DNA of 64,000 bases from Cytophagales bacterium (GTDB taxonomy: Bacteria; Bacteroidota; Bacteroidia; Cytophagales; Thermoflexibacteraceae). The stretch is taken from NCBI GenBank assembly GCA_013299115.1, contig JAAFKA010000017.1, positions 49,654 to 113,653 of the forward strand. The letters are read 5' to 3'. Shown here piece by piece: positions 7,998 to 16,797 of the stretch. Position numbers and translations under genes: made by a program. Position 1 is the first letter of the stretch; each line of letters starts with the position of its first letter. The notes beneath the pieces are model-generated. The model saw only the letters and a program-made list of their open reading frames with translations, searched no databases and had not been told where the DNA came from.

Positions 7998-8618
7998 ATG
8001 GCAACTGCAATAAAAATACCATCTTCCTATCGATATTACAAATTAGAGGATTTGAAAAAAGTTTGTGGTATAGCACAAGCAGATGCTGACAAAATGTTGT
8101 TACCAATACAAGATATTCCTGTGTCTGTCTTTCTGCAAACAACTATAGACCGTAATTTGAATTTGCCTATGCTTAATGAAAAGGCAAAATCAGAATTATT
8201 GGTAATGCCTATTTTAACAGAAGTGTGGGCTTTAAATAGGAATTTTAAACCTATTTCTGGAGCAACTTTCAATGTAGAACCCAGCAAAGGTTTAAAAGGC
8301 GTGGCAGATTTTCTTATTTCAAGCAACCCTAATGCGAGGGGAATAGAAACACCTGTCGTAGCTATTTTTGAAGCAAAAGATGACAAATTAGAAAGTTGGT
8401 ATGGGCAGTGTGGTGCAGAAATGTATGCAGCCCGACTATTTAATGAAAGAGAAGATAACAACATTCATACGATACATGGGGCTGTAACAAATGGTGTTGC
8501 TTGGCAATTTCTGAAATTAGAAGGACAAACTTTGTTTATTGATACGCAAATTTATGCTATTGCCAACTTGCCCCAACTCTTAGGGGCTATTCAAAAAGTG
8601 TATGATTTTTATAAGTAG
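7998..8618 (+). CDS. Small PD-(D/E)XK nuclease-like protein, copy 2
   Basis: A 206-residue paralog of the protein at 4695-5315. By eye about nine in ten residues are identical, and the central stretch from PMLNEKAKSELLVMP to VAIFEAKDDKLE is almost unchanged. Differences cluster in the N-terminal 45 residues and around the NER-x-x-NNI loop. All presumed catalytic positions (SE, ADF, EAK, GQ) are kept, which suggests selection on both copies or a recent duplication. It forms the right-hand boundary of the accessory island; the next gene is a housekeeping-type dehydrogenase. Confidence 0.75.
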   Translation: MATAIKIPSSYRYYKLEDLKKVCGIAQADADKMLLPIQDIPVSVFLQTTIDRNLNLPMLNEKAKSELLVMPILTEVWALNRNFKPISGATFNVEPSKGLKGVADFLISSNPNARGIETPVVAIFEAKDDKLESWYGQCGAEMYAARLFNEREDNNIHTIHGAVTNGVAWQFLKLEGQTLFIDTQIYAIANLPQLLGAIQKVYDFYK

Positions 8619-8715
8619 TTTTTAAATTTACCTATTGTTTTTCCAACGCCCAGATAACCACAGAAAACTGATAGAGAAAATAACAAGCAGGTAAACAAGG
8701 TTTCATTCTTTTTTG

Positions 8716-8723
8716 TAGCTTTG
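8716..8723 (+). promoter_or_regulatory. Putative -7 element TAGCTTTG
   Basis: TAGCTTTG matches TAnnTTTG and lies 25 nt upstream of the aldehyde dehydrogenase start. The -33 region is not clear. Confidence 0.45.
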
Positions 8724-8748
8724 TCCCCCAACCAAAACACTATCAAAA

Positions 8749-10155
8749 ATGCAAGACCTCAACAAACTCTTTGCCTTGCAAAAAGCAAGCACCAACAAAC
8801 TCAAAAAACGAAGTGTAGCCGATAGAATCCTCCAACTTAAACACTTAGAGCAGTTAATTATTCTTTACCAGCCAGCAATAGAGACAGCTATTTTGGCAGA
8901 CTTTCGCAAACCTCCCGTAGAAACCATGCTGACCGAAATAGTTTCAGTCATCTCAGAGTTGCGACATACGATAAAAAACCTTAAAGATTGGACAAAACCT
9001 AAGAAAGTAGGGCAAACCTTAGCCTTGTTAGGCACTTCGGGCTATATTTACAAAGAACCCAAAGGCGTTGCCCTCATCATAGCCCCTTGGAATTATCCGT
9101 TCAATTTGGCAATGAATCCCTTAATTTCTGCCCTTGCTGCGGGTTGTGCCATAGTTGTTAAACCTTCGGAGTTGTCGCCAGCTACTTCGGCTTTGTTGGC
9201 AAAATTATTGGCAGAGTTTGCCCCGACAGACGAGGTAGCCGTTGTGGAAGGTGGCGTGGAGGTTTCACAGGCTTTGTTGGCTTTGCCTTTCGACCATATT
9301 TTTTTCACAGGTAGCCCCGCCATTGGCAAAGTGGTGATGCACGCAGCAGCCAATCATTTGGCATCTGTAACCTTAGAGTTGGGTGGCAAATCTCCCGCCA
9401 TCATAGACGAAACAGCAGATTTGCAAGATGCAGCCGAAAAATTGGTCTGGGGTAAGTTTGTCAATGCAGGGCAGACTTGCATAGCCCCCGACTACGCCTT
9501 AGTGAAACAAGAAGTAAAGCCTTTGTTTATAGAGGCAATGAAACAACAGATAGAAAAATGCTACAATGCTGATAAACAAGGCATTGCAAAATCCGATTCG
9601 TTTTCGAGAGTTATCAATGACCGTCATTTTAGTCGTTTGGCAACTTTGTTGCAAGAAGCTACTTCGCAAGGGGCTACGCTTGCCATTGGTGGCGAAACCG
9701 AAGCAGCCACCAGATACATAGCCCCTACGGTGCTTACAGAGGTCAAAACCTCGATGCGAATAATGGAAGAAGAAATTTTTGGACCTATTTTGCCCATCTT
9801 AACCTATCAAAATTCGGAAGAAGCCTTGCAACTCATTGCTAATTTGCCCAAACCTTTGGCTTTTTATATTTTCAGTCGAGATAACGAAAAAATAAACAAA
9901 TACATAGCCCACAGCACCGCAGGCGGTACTTGCGTGAATGATTGCCTGATTCACATCGCCCACCCCGATTTGCCTTTTGGTGGAGTCAATAACAGTGGCA
10001 TAGGCAGGTCGCATGGTGAGGCTGGTTTTTTGGAGTTTTGCAACCAAAGGTCGGTACTGAAACAAAGAATAGGTTTTACAGGTATCAAATTATTGTATCC
10101 GCCCTACACAGATAAGGTGCGAAATTTGGCAAAAATATTTTTGAATTGGGTGTGA
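8749..10155 (+). CDS. Aldehyde dehydrogenase, class 3 type
   Basis: A 468-residue NAD(P)-dependent aldehyde dehydrogenase. The family oxidises medium- and long-chain or aromatic aldehydes to acids. The N-terminal region carries the class 3 signature GVALIIAPWNYPFNLAMNPL. The catalytic glutamate is Glu210 in LELGGKSP and the catalytic cysteine is Cys244 in NAGQTCIAPDY. The C-terminal EEIFGPILPI and FGGVNNSGIGRSHG motifs are also present. Length and order are those of a complete enzyme. It stands alone with its own promoter and is convergent with the next gene (29 bp apart). The substrate cannot be told from the sequence. Confidence 0.92.
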   Translation: MQDLNKLFALQKASTNKLKKRSVADRILQLKHLEQLIILYQPAIETAILADFRKPPVETMLTEIVSVISELRHTIKNLKDWTKPKKVGQTLALLGTSGYIYKEPKGVALIIAPWNYPFNLAMNPLISALAAGCAIVVKPSELSPATSALLAKLLAEFAPTDEVAVVEGGVEVSQALLALPFDHIFFTGSPAIGKVVMHAAANHLASVTLELGGKSPAIIDETADLQDAAEKLVWGKFVNAGQTCIAPDYALVKQEVKPLFIEAMKQQIEKCYNADKQGIAKSDSFSRVINDRHFSRLATLLQEATSQGATLAIGGETEAATRYIAPTVLTEVKTSMRIMEEEIFGPILPILTYQNSEEALQLIANLPKPLAFYIFSRDNEKINKYIAHSTAGGTCVNDCLIHIAHPDLPFGGVNNSGIGRSHGEAGFLEFCNQRSVLKQRIGFTGIKLLYPPYTDKVRNLAKIFLNWV

Positions 10156-10184
10156 GAACTTATAGTATATTTTCAATTCTTTTT

Positions 10185-13112
10185 TCAATTCCTCCAAATC
10201 CGCAAAGCTGCCACCTCTTTTTGCAACACTTTGTAAATCAAATATTCGTTTTTGTTTTCGTTATAGAAAGCCAAAATCTCTTGTTCACTTGCCAAAGGCT
10301 CGGTAAGTGAGTCGCCATTTTTGTAATAGAGATAGGTTTTCTTTTGCTCTGTATCTGTAACAGCCACCAAAGCTGCGTGTACGCCAAAATGAAAATACTG
10401 CACTTTTTTGGGGCTGGCGTTGTCATATTCTTTGCTAAACAAAGATGTAAGATTTCTGGAAAAAATTGTTAGCTTTTTCTCATCTTGTCTGCAAAGCAAA
10501 TAATCTTGTTGGGCTGCTGCATCAGGCACTAAAAGGCAGAGAGATTGAGCCGAAGGTCTTTCCATTTCCTCTCTGTTTACCACTCTGCCTTGCAAGTTGA
10601 TGCGGATAATTTCGCCTTGTGTAGTTTGCAAATGCAAAATAGTTTGTTGAAAATCAACGCCTTGCTGCACAAAAAAGTTGCTTTGCAAGCCTGCACCTAC
10701 ATACACAGGAAAACCTGCATAGAGTTCGCCATTGCGTTTAAAGAGGTTGATAATTCCCTTTTTTTCTACCAACAACAAGGCATCTTTGCCTGCCACTCGC
10801 AAATGTCTTGGTGGACTTGCCAACTCTCCCGATAATTTTTTCGGCGACCAACCTTGTAAGATTTGCCCATTTTTTGACAACATCATCACATTGCCCTCCG
10901 CATCTGCTGCCACTATTCGGTAGTTTTGCGTGTTTTCATAGTCAAAAACAGTCAAAAAATTGATAGTTCCTAAGTCTTTCAGTTCCAAAGGAGAAGTAGC
11001 CGTTGGTTTGCCATTTCTATCTATCCAATACAATTTATTTTGGGAAGCCACCAAATACTGCACCACCGAGCCTGTCCACAGTTGGCAAACAGTAAACTCC
11101 GTAGGCGAAGATTGCAAAGGAAAATGCCACAATTTTTTGCCACCCACACCCAAGAGATGCACGTGATTTCCTGCATCTTGTACGGCTATTTCTTTGCTTT
11201 GGTCTGTTGGGTGCAGCAGTAGCAAAGGCTTGCTTGTCAAGGTGTTATAAAAGTTGGTTGCATAAACCTGCCTTGCTGTTGTGTGTGCCAAAGCTGAGTT
11301 TTCAGTTGAATTTCCTGTTTGATTTTGGGCTGTATTTCCAATCGTAGTGGGCAAAGTTTGGTTGCTTGCCACCAACGGAGTTCGAGGAATTTCGTGAAAA
11401 AAACCTGTGGTAGTTGAGATGTAATTTTCTTGCACAGTTTGTTGCAAAAACAACCATTCTATACGCAACAAATTTCGTTTGTTTTCTTCGGCTTTGCTCT
11501 GCCATTCGGGTTTGAGGGCTGGTGTGTAGCTACTCCATGCCCGCAAAGGCGACACAATTTGCGTGAGGTGGGCAGGTTGTTTGGCGACTTCCAAAAATGC
11601 AGAGGATTGGTACATTTTTGCCCACACTTGCCCATTGCCTATGTCTTCCAAACAAGCAATTAAGGCTTTGCTTGTGTTGCCAATGACCAAATAATTGTTG
11701 ATAAAAGTAAAATAAGTTTGCGGAAAACCTGCAAAGGCTTGATAACCAAATAGTTTGTAGGGCAACTCTGCGAAAGGAAGTTGAATAATTTTTTGCTTGC
11801 CAAAGTTTTCGTAAGTCAGCGTATCTTTTGGATTTTTTATCAATTCTTTTGCCCAAAGTTGCAATCTTTTGTCCAGGGCTGCGGGTTCATTGATTTTGAT
11901 AAACACCAATTTATCTGCATAATTTGAGCTAAAACTTTCGCCTTCGGTCATTGCCACTTCGCCATCCATATAACTCTGCCAAGTAAAAAAATCTAAATTT
12001 TCGCCATGTAATAAACTATCACTTTTCAGAGAAAAAATAGTTTGGAGGTTATCAAAAAAAGTCTTTTTGGAAGTTCCCAAATCCAACCTATAAAAGTAAG
12101 CCGTTTTTCGGGGAATAAATTGAAACAAACTACTCGTGGTTGTGGTGCTTAGTTGGTTTTCGTCCTCGTCTATGGCAGGAAAAGCAGCCAAAAAGTTTGG
12201 TGTTTGCTTTGGGTTGTTTTCTTTTTCGTTAGTTGCCTTTTGATTTTCTGCAAAAGATAATTGCAAACCACTGAATAAGAGAGAATTAGCTTTTTTGTTA
12301 GGGCTACCAACGGCTTGCAAATTCTGCAATTCAAAATAGCCTTTGGGTTGAGTTTGCAAGGTTTGCAAAATAGTTTGGTAGTTTTCTTGGTAAAAAACCG
12401 ACAAAAAATTAGCAAACAAATCGGGATTGTAGTGGCAGGTAAGGGCAGGTGGCGAAGTTTGCTTAGTTGGTCGAGGCAAATCAAAAACAGCTTGGTTGGT
12501 TGTATAAAAATTGCTACGCCCCAATTCATTAAAATTGCGTATGGTTTCCTCCACCAAAAAAGAGGTAAAACTACCAACAAAATAACCTTTGTGAATGAGG
12601 TAAGAAAAAAGTTGAGAATTGTCTTTCAACCTAACTTCTTGAATTTCAACGCCTTGATAGTTTCTTTTTTCTACTATGCCTTCGTGACGAGTAATTAGAT
12701 TTTGTAAGATTTGCTTAAATAACAAATGCTGGCGAAGGGTAACAGGGGCAAAAAAAGCAAAGTCAAAATTGCCCTTCGCTGTTCTGTGCAGACTAATGGT
12801 AAGAGGTTTGTCTTTAAAATATTGGTTTAGGTCTATGCCTTCGCCTTGCAAAACGGCAAGCAATTTTGCTCTTTGGGCGTAGGTTTGCAAGGCAGGCGTG
12901 GTGCGAAAATTTTGTCCAAACAAGGTGCTGTCGGCGGTTTGGTAGGTGTTTACCAAGTCGTGGATTTGAAAAACGGCTACGGCATCGGCAGGAATAAAAC
13001 TCCAAACGGCAGTCTTGCTGTTTTTGTCCCAAATAGCAAGGGCAAGTTGCACCAACCAATAGCCAAAAAATAAAGACAAGGCAACAAAAGAAACTATGCG
13101 GAGGTATTTCAT
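10185..13112 (-). CDS. Large membrane-anchored envelope protein, function unknown
   Basis: A 975-residue protein with one N-terminal transmembrane anchor (residues about 5-28, VSFVALSLFFGYWLVQLALA). The anchor is followed by SFIPADAVAVFQIHDL, which resembles the start of DUF3352-type periplasmic proteins. Residues about 30-590 are a mixed alpha/beta periplasmic region. A low-complexity Asn/Thr linker comes at about 590-625. Residues 640-975 form repeated beta-rich blocks (HLLGVGGKKLWHFPL, IVAADAEGNVMMLSKNGQIL, LLVEKKGIINLFKRNGELYA) that look like a PQQ/WD-type propeller. No enzyme motif is seen. It is convergent with the aldehyde dehydrogenase and lies 35 bp downstream of rtcB on the same strand, so co-transcription is possible. 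Confidence 0.7.
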   Translation of the reverse strand: MKYLRIVSFVALSLFFGYWLVQLALAIWDKNSKTAVWSFIPADAVAVFQIHDLVNTYQTADSTLFGQNFRTTPALQTYAQRAKLLAVLQGEGIDLNQYFKDKPLTISLHRTAKGNFDFAFFAPVTLRQHLLFKQILQNLITRHEGIVEKRNYQGVEIQEVRLKDNSQLFSYLIHKGYFVGSFTSFLVEETIRNFNELGRSNFYTTNQAVFDLPRPTKQTSPPALTCHYNPDLFANFLSVFYQENYQTILQTLQTQPKGYFELQNLQAVGSPNKKANSLLFSGLQLSFAENQKATNEKENNPKQTPNFLAAFPAIDEDENQLSTTTTSSLFQFIPRKTAYFYRLDLGTSKKTFFDNLQTIFSLKSDSLLHGENLDFFTWQSYMDGEVAMTEGESFSSNYADKLVFIKINEPAALDKRLQLWAKELIKNPKDTLTYENFGKQKIIQLPFAELPYKLFGYQAFAGFPQTYFTFINNYLVIGNTSKALIACLEDIGNGQVWAKMYQSSAFLEVAKQPAHLTQIVSPLRAWSSYTPALKPEWQSKAEENKRNLLRIEWLFLQQTVQENYISTTTGFFHEIPRTPLVASNQTLPTTIGNTAQNQTGNSTENSALAHTTARQVYATNFYNTLTSKPLLLLHPTDQSKEIAVQDAGNHVHLLGVGGKKLWHFPLQSSPTEFTVCQLWTGSVVQYLVASQNKLYWIDRNGKPTATSPLELKDLGTINFLTVFDYENTQNYRIVAADAEGNVMMLSKNGQILQGWSPKKLSGELASPPRHLRVAGKDALLLVEKKGIINLFKRNGELYAGFPVYVGAGLQSNFFVQQGVDFQQTILHLQTTQGEIIRINLQGRVVNREEMERPSAQSLCLLVPDAAAQQDYLLCRQDEKKLTIFSRNLTSLFSKEYDNASPKKVQYFHFGVHAALVAVTDTEQKKTYLYYKNGDSLTEPLASEQEILAFYNENKNEYLIYKVLQKEVAALRIWRN

Positions 13113-13147
13113 ATTGGGTAAAGCCTTATTTTAAAATTAGAAACTAT

Positions 13148-14608
13148 TTAATCCTCTCTTGCCTCTCTTTTATTAGCATCTGCCATACGCACTATTTTGG
13201 GGTGAAAAGCAGCCAAAGTTGTTACTAATTCTTGCTGATATTCCATTACTTGGTGTATGTTTTTATACACCATTGGGGCTTCGTCTAAATCTCCACCAAT
13301 GAGTTGGATACCTTTGTCTTGCAAAAATTTTTTGACATCACTTTTTGTGAGGGTACTCATGGCTTTGCTGCGCGACATGACCCGACCTGCCCCATGCGAA
13401 GCTGAATTAATGCTGGCTGCATTGCCTTTGCCCTTGACTACAAAAGCTGGCGATGCCATCGTACCAGGAATGATGCCCAAACTTCCCTCATGTGCAGGTG
13501 TAGCCCCCTTGCGATGCACTAACACAGGTGTCCCATCGGCTAAGGTTTCTTTCCACGCAAAATTGTGGTGATTTTCAATCATCAGCACAGGTTTTGTGCC
13601 TAAAGAAGTAGCCATACGTTTGTGAATATGGTGGTGATTGGTAGAGGCATATTCCCCTGCCAAGTTCATAGCCAACCAATAACCCATACCTTCTTCCGTA
13701 TCAAGACTTAGCCAAGCCAAATGTTGTGCCTCGCGTGGGAGTTTAGAAATTTCCATTGCCAACTTAGAATAATGCCCTGCAATGGTAGCCCCAAATCCTC
13801 TTGACCCCGAATGAGAAAGCAAAGCCAAATAGCTGCCCACAGGCAAAGGAATTTCAGGCGTAGTTGCCTTTACTTCCAATCTGCCAAACTCTACAAAGTG
13901 GTTGCCCGTACCCGAAGTACCGACTTGCCTGACGGCTTTGTCTTTGAGATTGCGAATAAATTTGCTTTGATGCCAAGCATCGCTGTCGAACAAATCATCA
14001 GCCAACGGTTGTTTGAAGTGTCCGTCAATGCCAAAAACGGTGTTGTCTTTGAGCCATGTTTTGAGTTGTTGGGGTCTTTGTTCCAAATAAAAACTTGCGT
14101 CTATGTCAAACACAGACAAACACATACGGCAGGCAATGTCCACGCCTACTGCATAAGGAATGATTGTGTTATTGGTAGTAGCCAATACGCCACCAATGGG
14201 CAAACCATAACCAGGGTGAGCATCGGGCATCAAAGCACCTGCCACCGCCACAGGCAACCGCATGGCTGTATTCATCTGTTGGAGGGCTGGCGGTTCTATG
14301 CCCTGCCCACCATAGATTTCATACACCAACGGTTTTTCTAACAAACTATACTGTTTTGCCACAGGCTCTGCTTGGCGTTGTGCTTTCACAAACAACAATT
14401 CCTTAGCCAATTCTCCTGCTGTTTCGTCTTGCTCAAACTGTTCAGGATTTTCCAAAACTGCTTTCAACCACACATAAATTGGTGTTTTTTGCCCTCTCCA
14501 TTCGGCATGGTCTTTAAACAAACGCCGAGCCACATTGCCCGCCAACTTTACAACATAGTCTTCTTGAAAGCCTAAAGCCTTGATTTCGTTATTGTTGATT
14601 TTTTTCAT
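13148..14608 (-). CDS. rtcB: RtcB-family RNA-splicing ligase
   Basis: A 486-residue RtcB protein. RtcB seals RNA 2',3'-cyclic-phosphate and 5'-OH ends using GTP and metal ions. Motifs seen: metal-binding GVDIACRM near residue 160; GTSGTGNHFVEFG; LLSHSGSRGFG; NHHNFAWKE; VHRKGATPAHEG; and SASHGAGRVMSRSKA, whose His (about residue 402) is the guanylylated residue in the family. It is longer than E. coli RtcB (408 residues) through an N-terminal extension, but no motif is missing. No archease or RNA cyclase gene is adjacent. Repair of cleaved tRNA or rRNA after stress or toxin action is its likely role. Confidence 0.92.
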   Translation of the reverse strand: MKKINNNEIKALGFQEDYVVKLAGNVARRLFKDHAEWRGQKTPIYVWLKAVLENPEQFEQDETAGELAKELLFVKAQRQAEPVAKQYSLLEKPLVYEIYGGQGIEPPALQQMNTAMRLPVAVAGALMPDAHPGYGLPIGGVLATTNNTIIPYAVGVDIACRMCLSVFDIDASFYLEQRPQQLKTWLKDNTVFGIDGHFKQPLADDLFDSDAWHQSKFIRNLKDKAVRQVGTSGTGNHFVEFGRLEVKATTPEIPLPVGSYLALLSHSGSRGFGATIAGHYSKLAMEISKLPREAQHLAWLSLDTEEGMGYWLAMNLAGEYASTNHHHIHKRMATSLGTKPVLMIENHHNFAWKETLADGTPVLVHRKGATPAHEGSLGIIPGTMASPAFVVKGKGNAASINSASHGAGRVMSRSKAMSTLTKSDVKKFLQDKGIQLIGGDLDEAPMVYKNIHQVMEYQQELVTTLAAFHPKIVRMADANKREARED

Positions 14609-14640
14609 GTCAAAACAAATTCTATTAGATTTCTTGCGAA

Positions 14641-14679
14641 ATTACCTATCGGGTGGCTCGAAGCCACCCGATAGGTAAT
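14641..14679. terminator. Perfect 18-bp hairpin between rtcB and the TonB/MORN gene
   Basis: The arms ATTACCTATCGGGTGGCT and its exact complement enclose a 3-nt loop (CGA). It lies directly after the stop of the upstream minus-strand gene and 32 bp before rtcB. There is no T-run on the minus strand, so it may be a REP-like palindrome working as a transcript end or processing site. Confidence 0.6.
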
Positions 14680-14680
14680 T

Positions 14681-15625
14681 CTATCGTTGCAACTTAAATT
14701 TGATAGGATAAGTAAACCAAACGGTTACTTTTCTACCTGCTTGCACACCTGCCTCCCAGTCGGGCATACTTTTTATCACTCGTACAGCTTCCTCATCACA
14801 TTCAGGGAAAATACCTTTAACGACTTCTACACCAGTAACTTTTCCTTGTGTATCTATTTTAAATTTTACATACACTGTCCCCTCAATATTTTTTCTGGAA
14901 GCCTTTCTTGGGTATTTCAAATTATCTTTCATAAATTGGGCTAAAGCAGGCAAACCACCTTTGAAAGCAGGCATTTTTTCTTTTGTATTCTCGTCATATT
15001 CATATCTTTTACCTTCTAAATCCCAACTTTCTCCTGCTACGAGTTTGCCTTTTTTGTAAGTTTCTTTTTGATACACCGTACCATTTTCACGGTAATTGGT
15101 AGTTAAACCATCTTCTTTATAGTCTTTGTAATTGATTTCTTGGTTTATTTTGCCATTTTCGTAATACAAAACAATCAAACCTGTTCCATTAGTCAAAGTA
15201 GCTTTGCCTGTACTGTCCCATGCTTGGTGGTAAACGGCTGTTGTCCATTTTTTTTCTTTGTCTTCTTTTTTGCTGTAAGCTATTTTGCCGTTTGGATAGT
15301 AAAAATCGTAAGTATTTTCCAAAACATCATCTTTGTAGCTTGCCTTGCTTTTCAAAACACCTGTCGAATAATAGGTTTTAGTTTCTCCGTTTAGCTTTTT
15401 GTTTGTATAAAAAGAACTGCTTGCTAATTGGTCGTTTTTCTTGTAATAAATCAAGACATTGCCCTCTGCACAAGCACTATCTTTGCAGGTTTTGTAGTAG
15501 GTAGCCGTATCTTTTTTGGCAATAGGCACATACACTTCGTTTAAATACAAAGTAACCTGTGCCGACAAGGAATAATAGTTGCCAACAATACACAAGATGA
15601 GGAATAAGAGTTTTTTGAACATCAT
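14681..15625 (-). CDS. MORN-repeat protein with C-terminal TonB domain
   Basis: A 314-residue secreted protein. Residues 1-23 form a signal peptide ending YYSLSAQ. Residues about 60-200 contain repeated YYENGK / YYPNGKIAYSK / YRENGTVYQ units, the MORN-like YwqK pattern. Residues 225-314 form a TonB C-terminal domain (LKYPRKASRKNIEGTVYVKF, then VKGIFPECDEEAVRVI and YPIKFKL). It has no transmembrane anchor and no proline-rich spacer, so it is not a standard energy transducer. Such TonB-C proteins of Bacteroidota are usually periplasmic and of unknown role. An ATG one codon downstream is an equally good start. Confidence 0.78.
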   Translation of the reverse strand: MMFKKLLFLILCIVGNYYSLSAQVTLYLNEVYVPIAKKDTATYYKTCKDSACAEGNVLIYYKKNDQLASSSFYTNKKLNGETKTYYSTGVLKSKASYKDDVLENTYDFYYPNGKIAYSKKEDKEKKWTTAVYHQAWDSTGKATLTNGTGLIVLYYENGKINQEINYKDYKEDGLTTNYRENGTVYQKETYKKGKLVAGESWDLEGKRYEYDENTKEKMPAFKGGLPALAQFMKDNLKYPRKASRKNIEGTVYVKFKIDTQGKVTGVEVVKGIFPECDEEAVRVIKSMPDWEAGVQAGRKVTVWFTYPIKFKLQR

Positions 15626-15765
15626 AAATAGTTGAAAATCTTGAGTTGTGAGTCGAAAAATTTCTCAAAGTTAATAAGTATAGAAAACAAATCTACAAAA
15701 ACATAATGAATAAAACTTTTTTCTTTCCTAAGCCTATTGAAATATATAAAATTTTTATAAAAAAA

Positions 15766-15796
15766 TTTGCAAACACCCAAATCTTTCATACCTTTG
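15766..15796 (+). promoter_or_regulatory. Promoter of the tRNA-Trp/ribosomal operon
   Basis: TTTG (15766-15769), a 19-nt spacer and TACCTTTG (15789-15796) match the Bacteroidota sigma consensus exactly. They lie 59 nt before the tRNA. This is the best promoter match in the window, as expected for a highly expressed operon. Confidence 0.7.
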
Positions 15797-15855
15797 CAAA
15801 CCAAAATAAAACCTCGCCCACAAAGCAGGTTACATAGAAAGGTAAAAAGAAGCAA

Positions 15856-15927
15856 ACGGGCATGGTGCAACGGTTAGCATACGGGTCTCCAACACCCTTG
15901 ATCTGGGTTCGAATCCTAGTGCCCGTG
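15856..15927 (+). tRNA. trnW: tRNA-Trp (anticodon CCA)
   Basis: A 72-nt cloverleaf. The acceptor stem ACGGGCA/TGCCCGT is perfect over 7 bp with a G discriminator. The D stem is GTGC/GCAT, the anticodon loop is CTCCAAC with CCA at the centre, and the T arm is CTGGG-TTCGAAT-CCTAG. The terminal CCA is not encoded. Position directly before secE-nusG is the usual one for tRNA-Trp in this phylum. Confidence 0.95.
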
Positions 15928-15946
15928 CAAGAATTTAAATTCCCAC

Positions 15947-15972
15947 AACCTATAAGGCTTGCCTTATAGGTT
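15947..15972 (+). promoter_or_regulatory. Hairpin between tRNA-Trp and secE
   Basis: AACCTATAAGG and CCTTATAGGTT form a perfect 11-bp stem around a 4-nt loop, followed by only three Ts. It probably marks tRNA 3' processing or partial termination within the operon. Confidence 0.5.
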
Positions 15973-15988
15973 TATTATTGAAAAAGTT

Positions 15989-16180
15989 ATGAACAAGATA
16001 TTAGATTTTTTCAGAGCATCTTACGATGAAATGACCAACCACGTTACATGGTCAAAATATTCAGAGCTAAACAACCATACCATTTTAGTATTGGTTGCCT
16101 CTTTGCTATTTGCCATTGTAATAGGTTTGACAGATAAGGCTTTCGAAACAGGCTTAAAAGCATTTTACGAATCATTCTAA
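15989..16180 (+). CDS. secE: Preprotein translocase subunit SecE
   Basis: A 63-residue single-span SecE of the short bacterial form. The amphipathic helix FFRASYDEMTNHVTWSKYSE precedes the transmembrane segment TILVLVASLLFAIVIGLTDKA. SecE clamps SecY in the inner-membrane translocon. ATG 15989 is used because the longer in-frame start at 15959 adds ten residues and begins in the hairpin region. The gene lies between tRNA-Trp and nusG, its standard place. Confidence 0.93.
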   Translation: MNKILDFFRASYDEMTNHVTWSKYSELNNHTILVLVASLLFAIVIGLTDKAFETGLKAFYESF

Positions 16181-16218
16181 GTTGTTTATTACCCTAACCC
16201 TCAACAGCTAACACAATC

Positions 16219-16794
16219 ATGGCAGGAGAATTACAGTGGTACACCCTCCGTGTGGTAAACGGACAGGAAAAAAAAGTAAAAGAACATTTGCAGAAAGAAG
16301 TTTCTATTCGCAAGATGGACGAGTTTGTGGGGCAGGTGATAACACCAACTGAGAAAGTATATCAGGTTCGTAAAACCAAAGACGGAAAAAGCAAAAAAAT
16401 AACTACGGAAAGAAATACATTACCTGGTTATGTGATAGTACAAGCCAACCTCTCCAATGGCGAAGTGTTACATACTATCCGAAGTGTGCCAGGCGTTTTA
16501 GGCTTCCTTAATGTAGATGGTGCAAAACCAACAGAGATGCCAAAACCAATGAGAGAATCTGAAATTAATCGGATACTTGGAAAAATTGAAACCACAGACG
16601 AACACGAAGTTCAGCATGACGTTGCCTTTACAGTAGGCGAAAGAGTGAAAGTAATGGACGGACCTTTCAACGGCTTTTCGGGTGTGGTGCAAGAAGTATT
16701 TGATGACAAGAAGAAACTCAATGTGGTCGTAACTATCTTTGGTAGAAACACCCCCGTAGAGTTAAATTACATACAAGTAGAAAAAGAGTCGTAA
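16219..16794 (+). CDS. nusG: Transcription termination/antitermination protein NusG
   Basis: A 191-residue NusG. The N-terminal NGN domain begins QWYTLRVVNGQEKKVKEHL and includes the LPGYVIVQ block. The C-terminal KOW domain (about residues 135-190) reads FTVGERVKVMDGPFNGFSG. It binds RNA polymerase and couples it to Rho or to the ribosome. It stands 38 bp after secE and 3 bp before rplK, so it is certainly co-transcribed with the ribosomal genes. Confidence 0.96.
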   Translation: MAGELQWYTLRVVNGQEKKVKEHLQKEVSIRKMDEFVGQVITPTEKVYQVRKTKDGKSKKITTERNTLPGYVIVQANLSNGEVLHTIRSVPGVLGFLNVDGAKPTEMPKPMRESEINRILGKIETTDEHEVQHDVAFTVGERVKVMDGPFNGFSGVVQEVFDDKKKLNVVVTIFGRNTPVELNYIQVEKES

Positions 16795-16797
16795 AAC

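Larger units (their letters stand above)
7848..8618. repeat. Direct repeat copy 2 (about 770 bp)
   Basis: This segment is parallel to 4544-5315. It begins with TTGGAGGTGGCGAAACT, the last coding bases of the SGNH gene that is otherwise absent here, and ends at the nuclease-like gene's stop. The left boundary inside another gene's coding sequence shows that it arose by segmental duplication, not by vertical inheritance of the gene alone. Confidence 0.9.

Noticed and set aside
13811..14341. 176-codon plus-strand frame opposite rtcB
   Set aside because: All RtcB motifs are on the minus strand; the antisense frame has no similarity to anything recognised.
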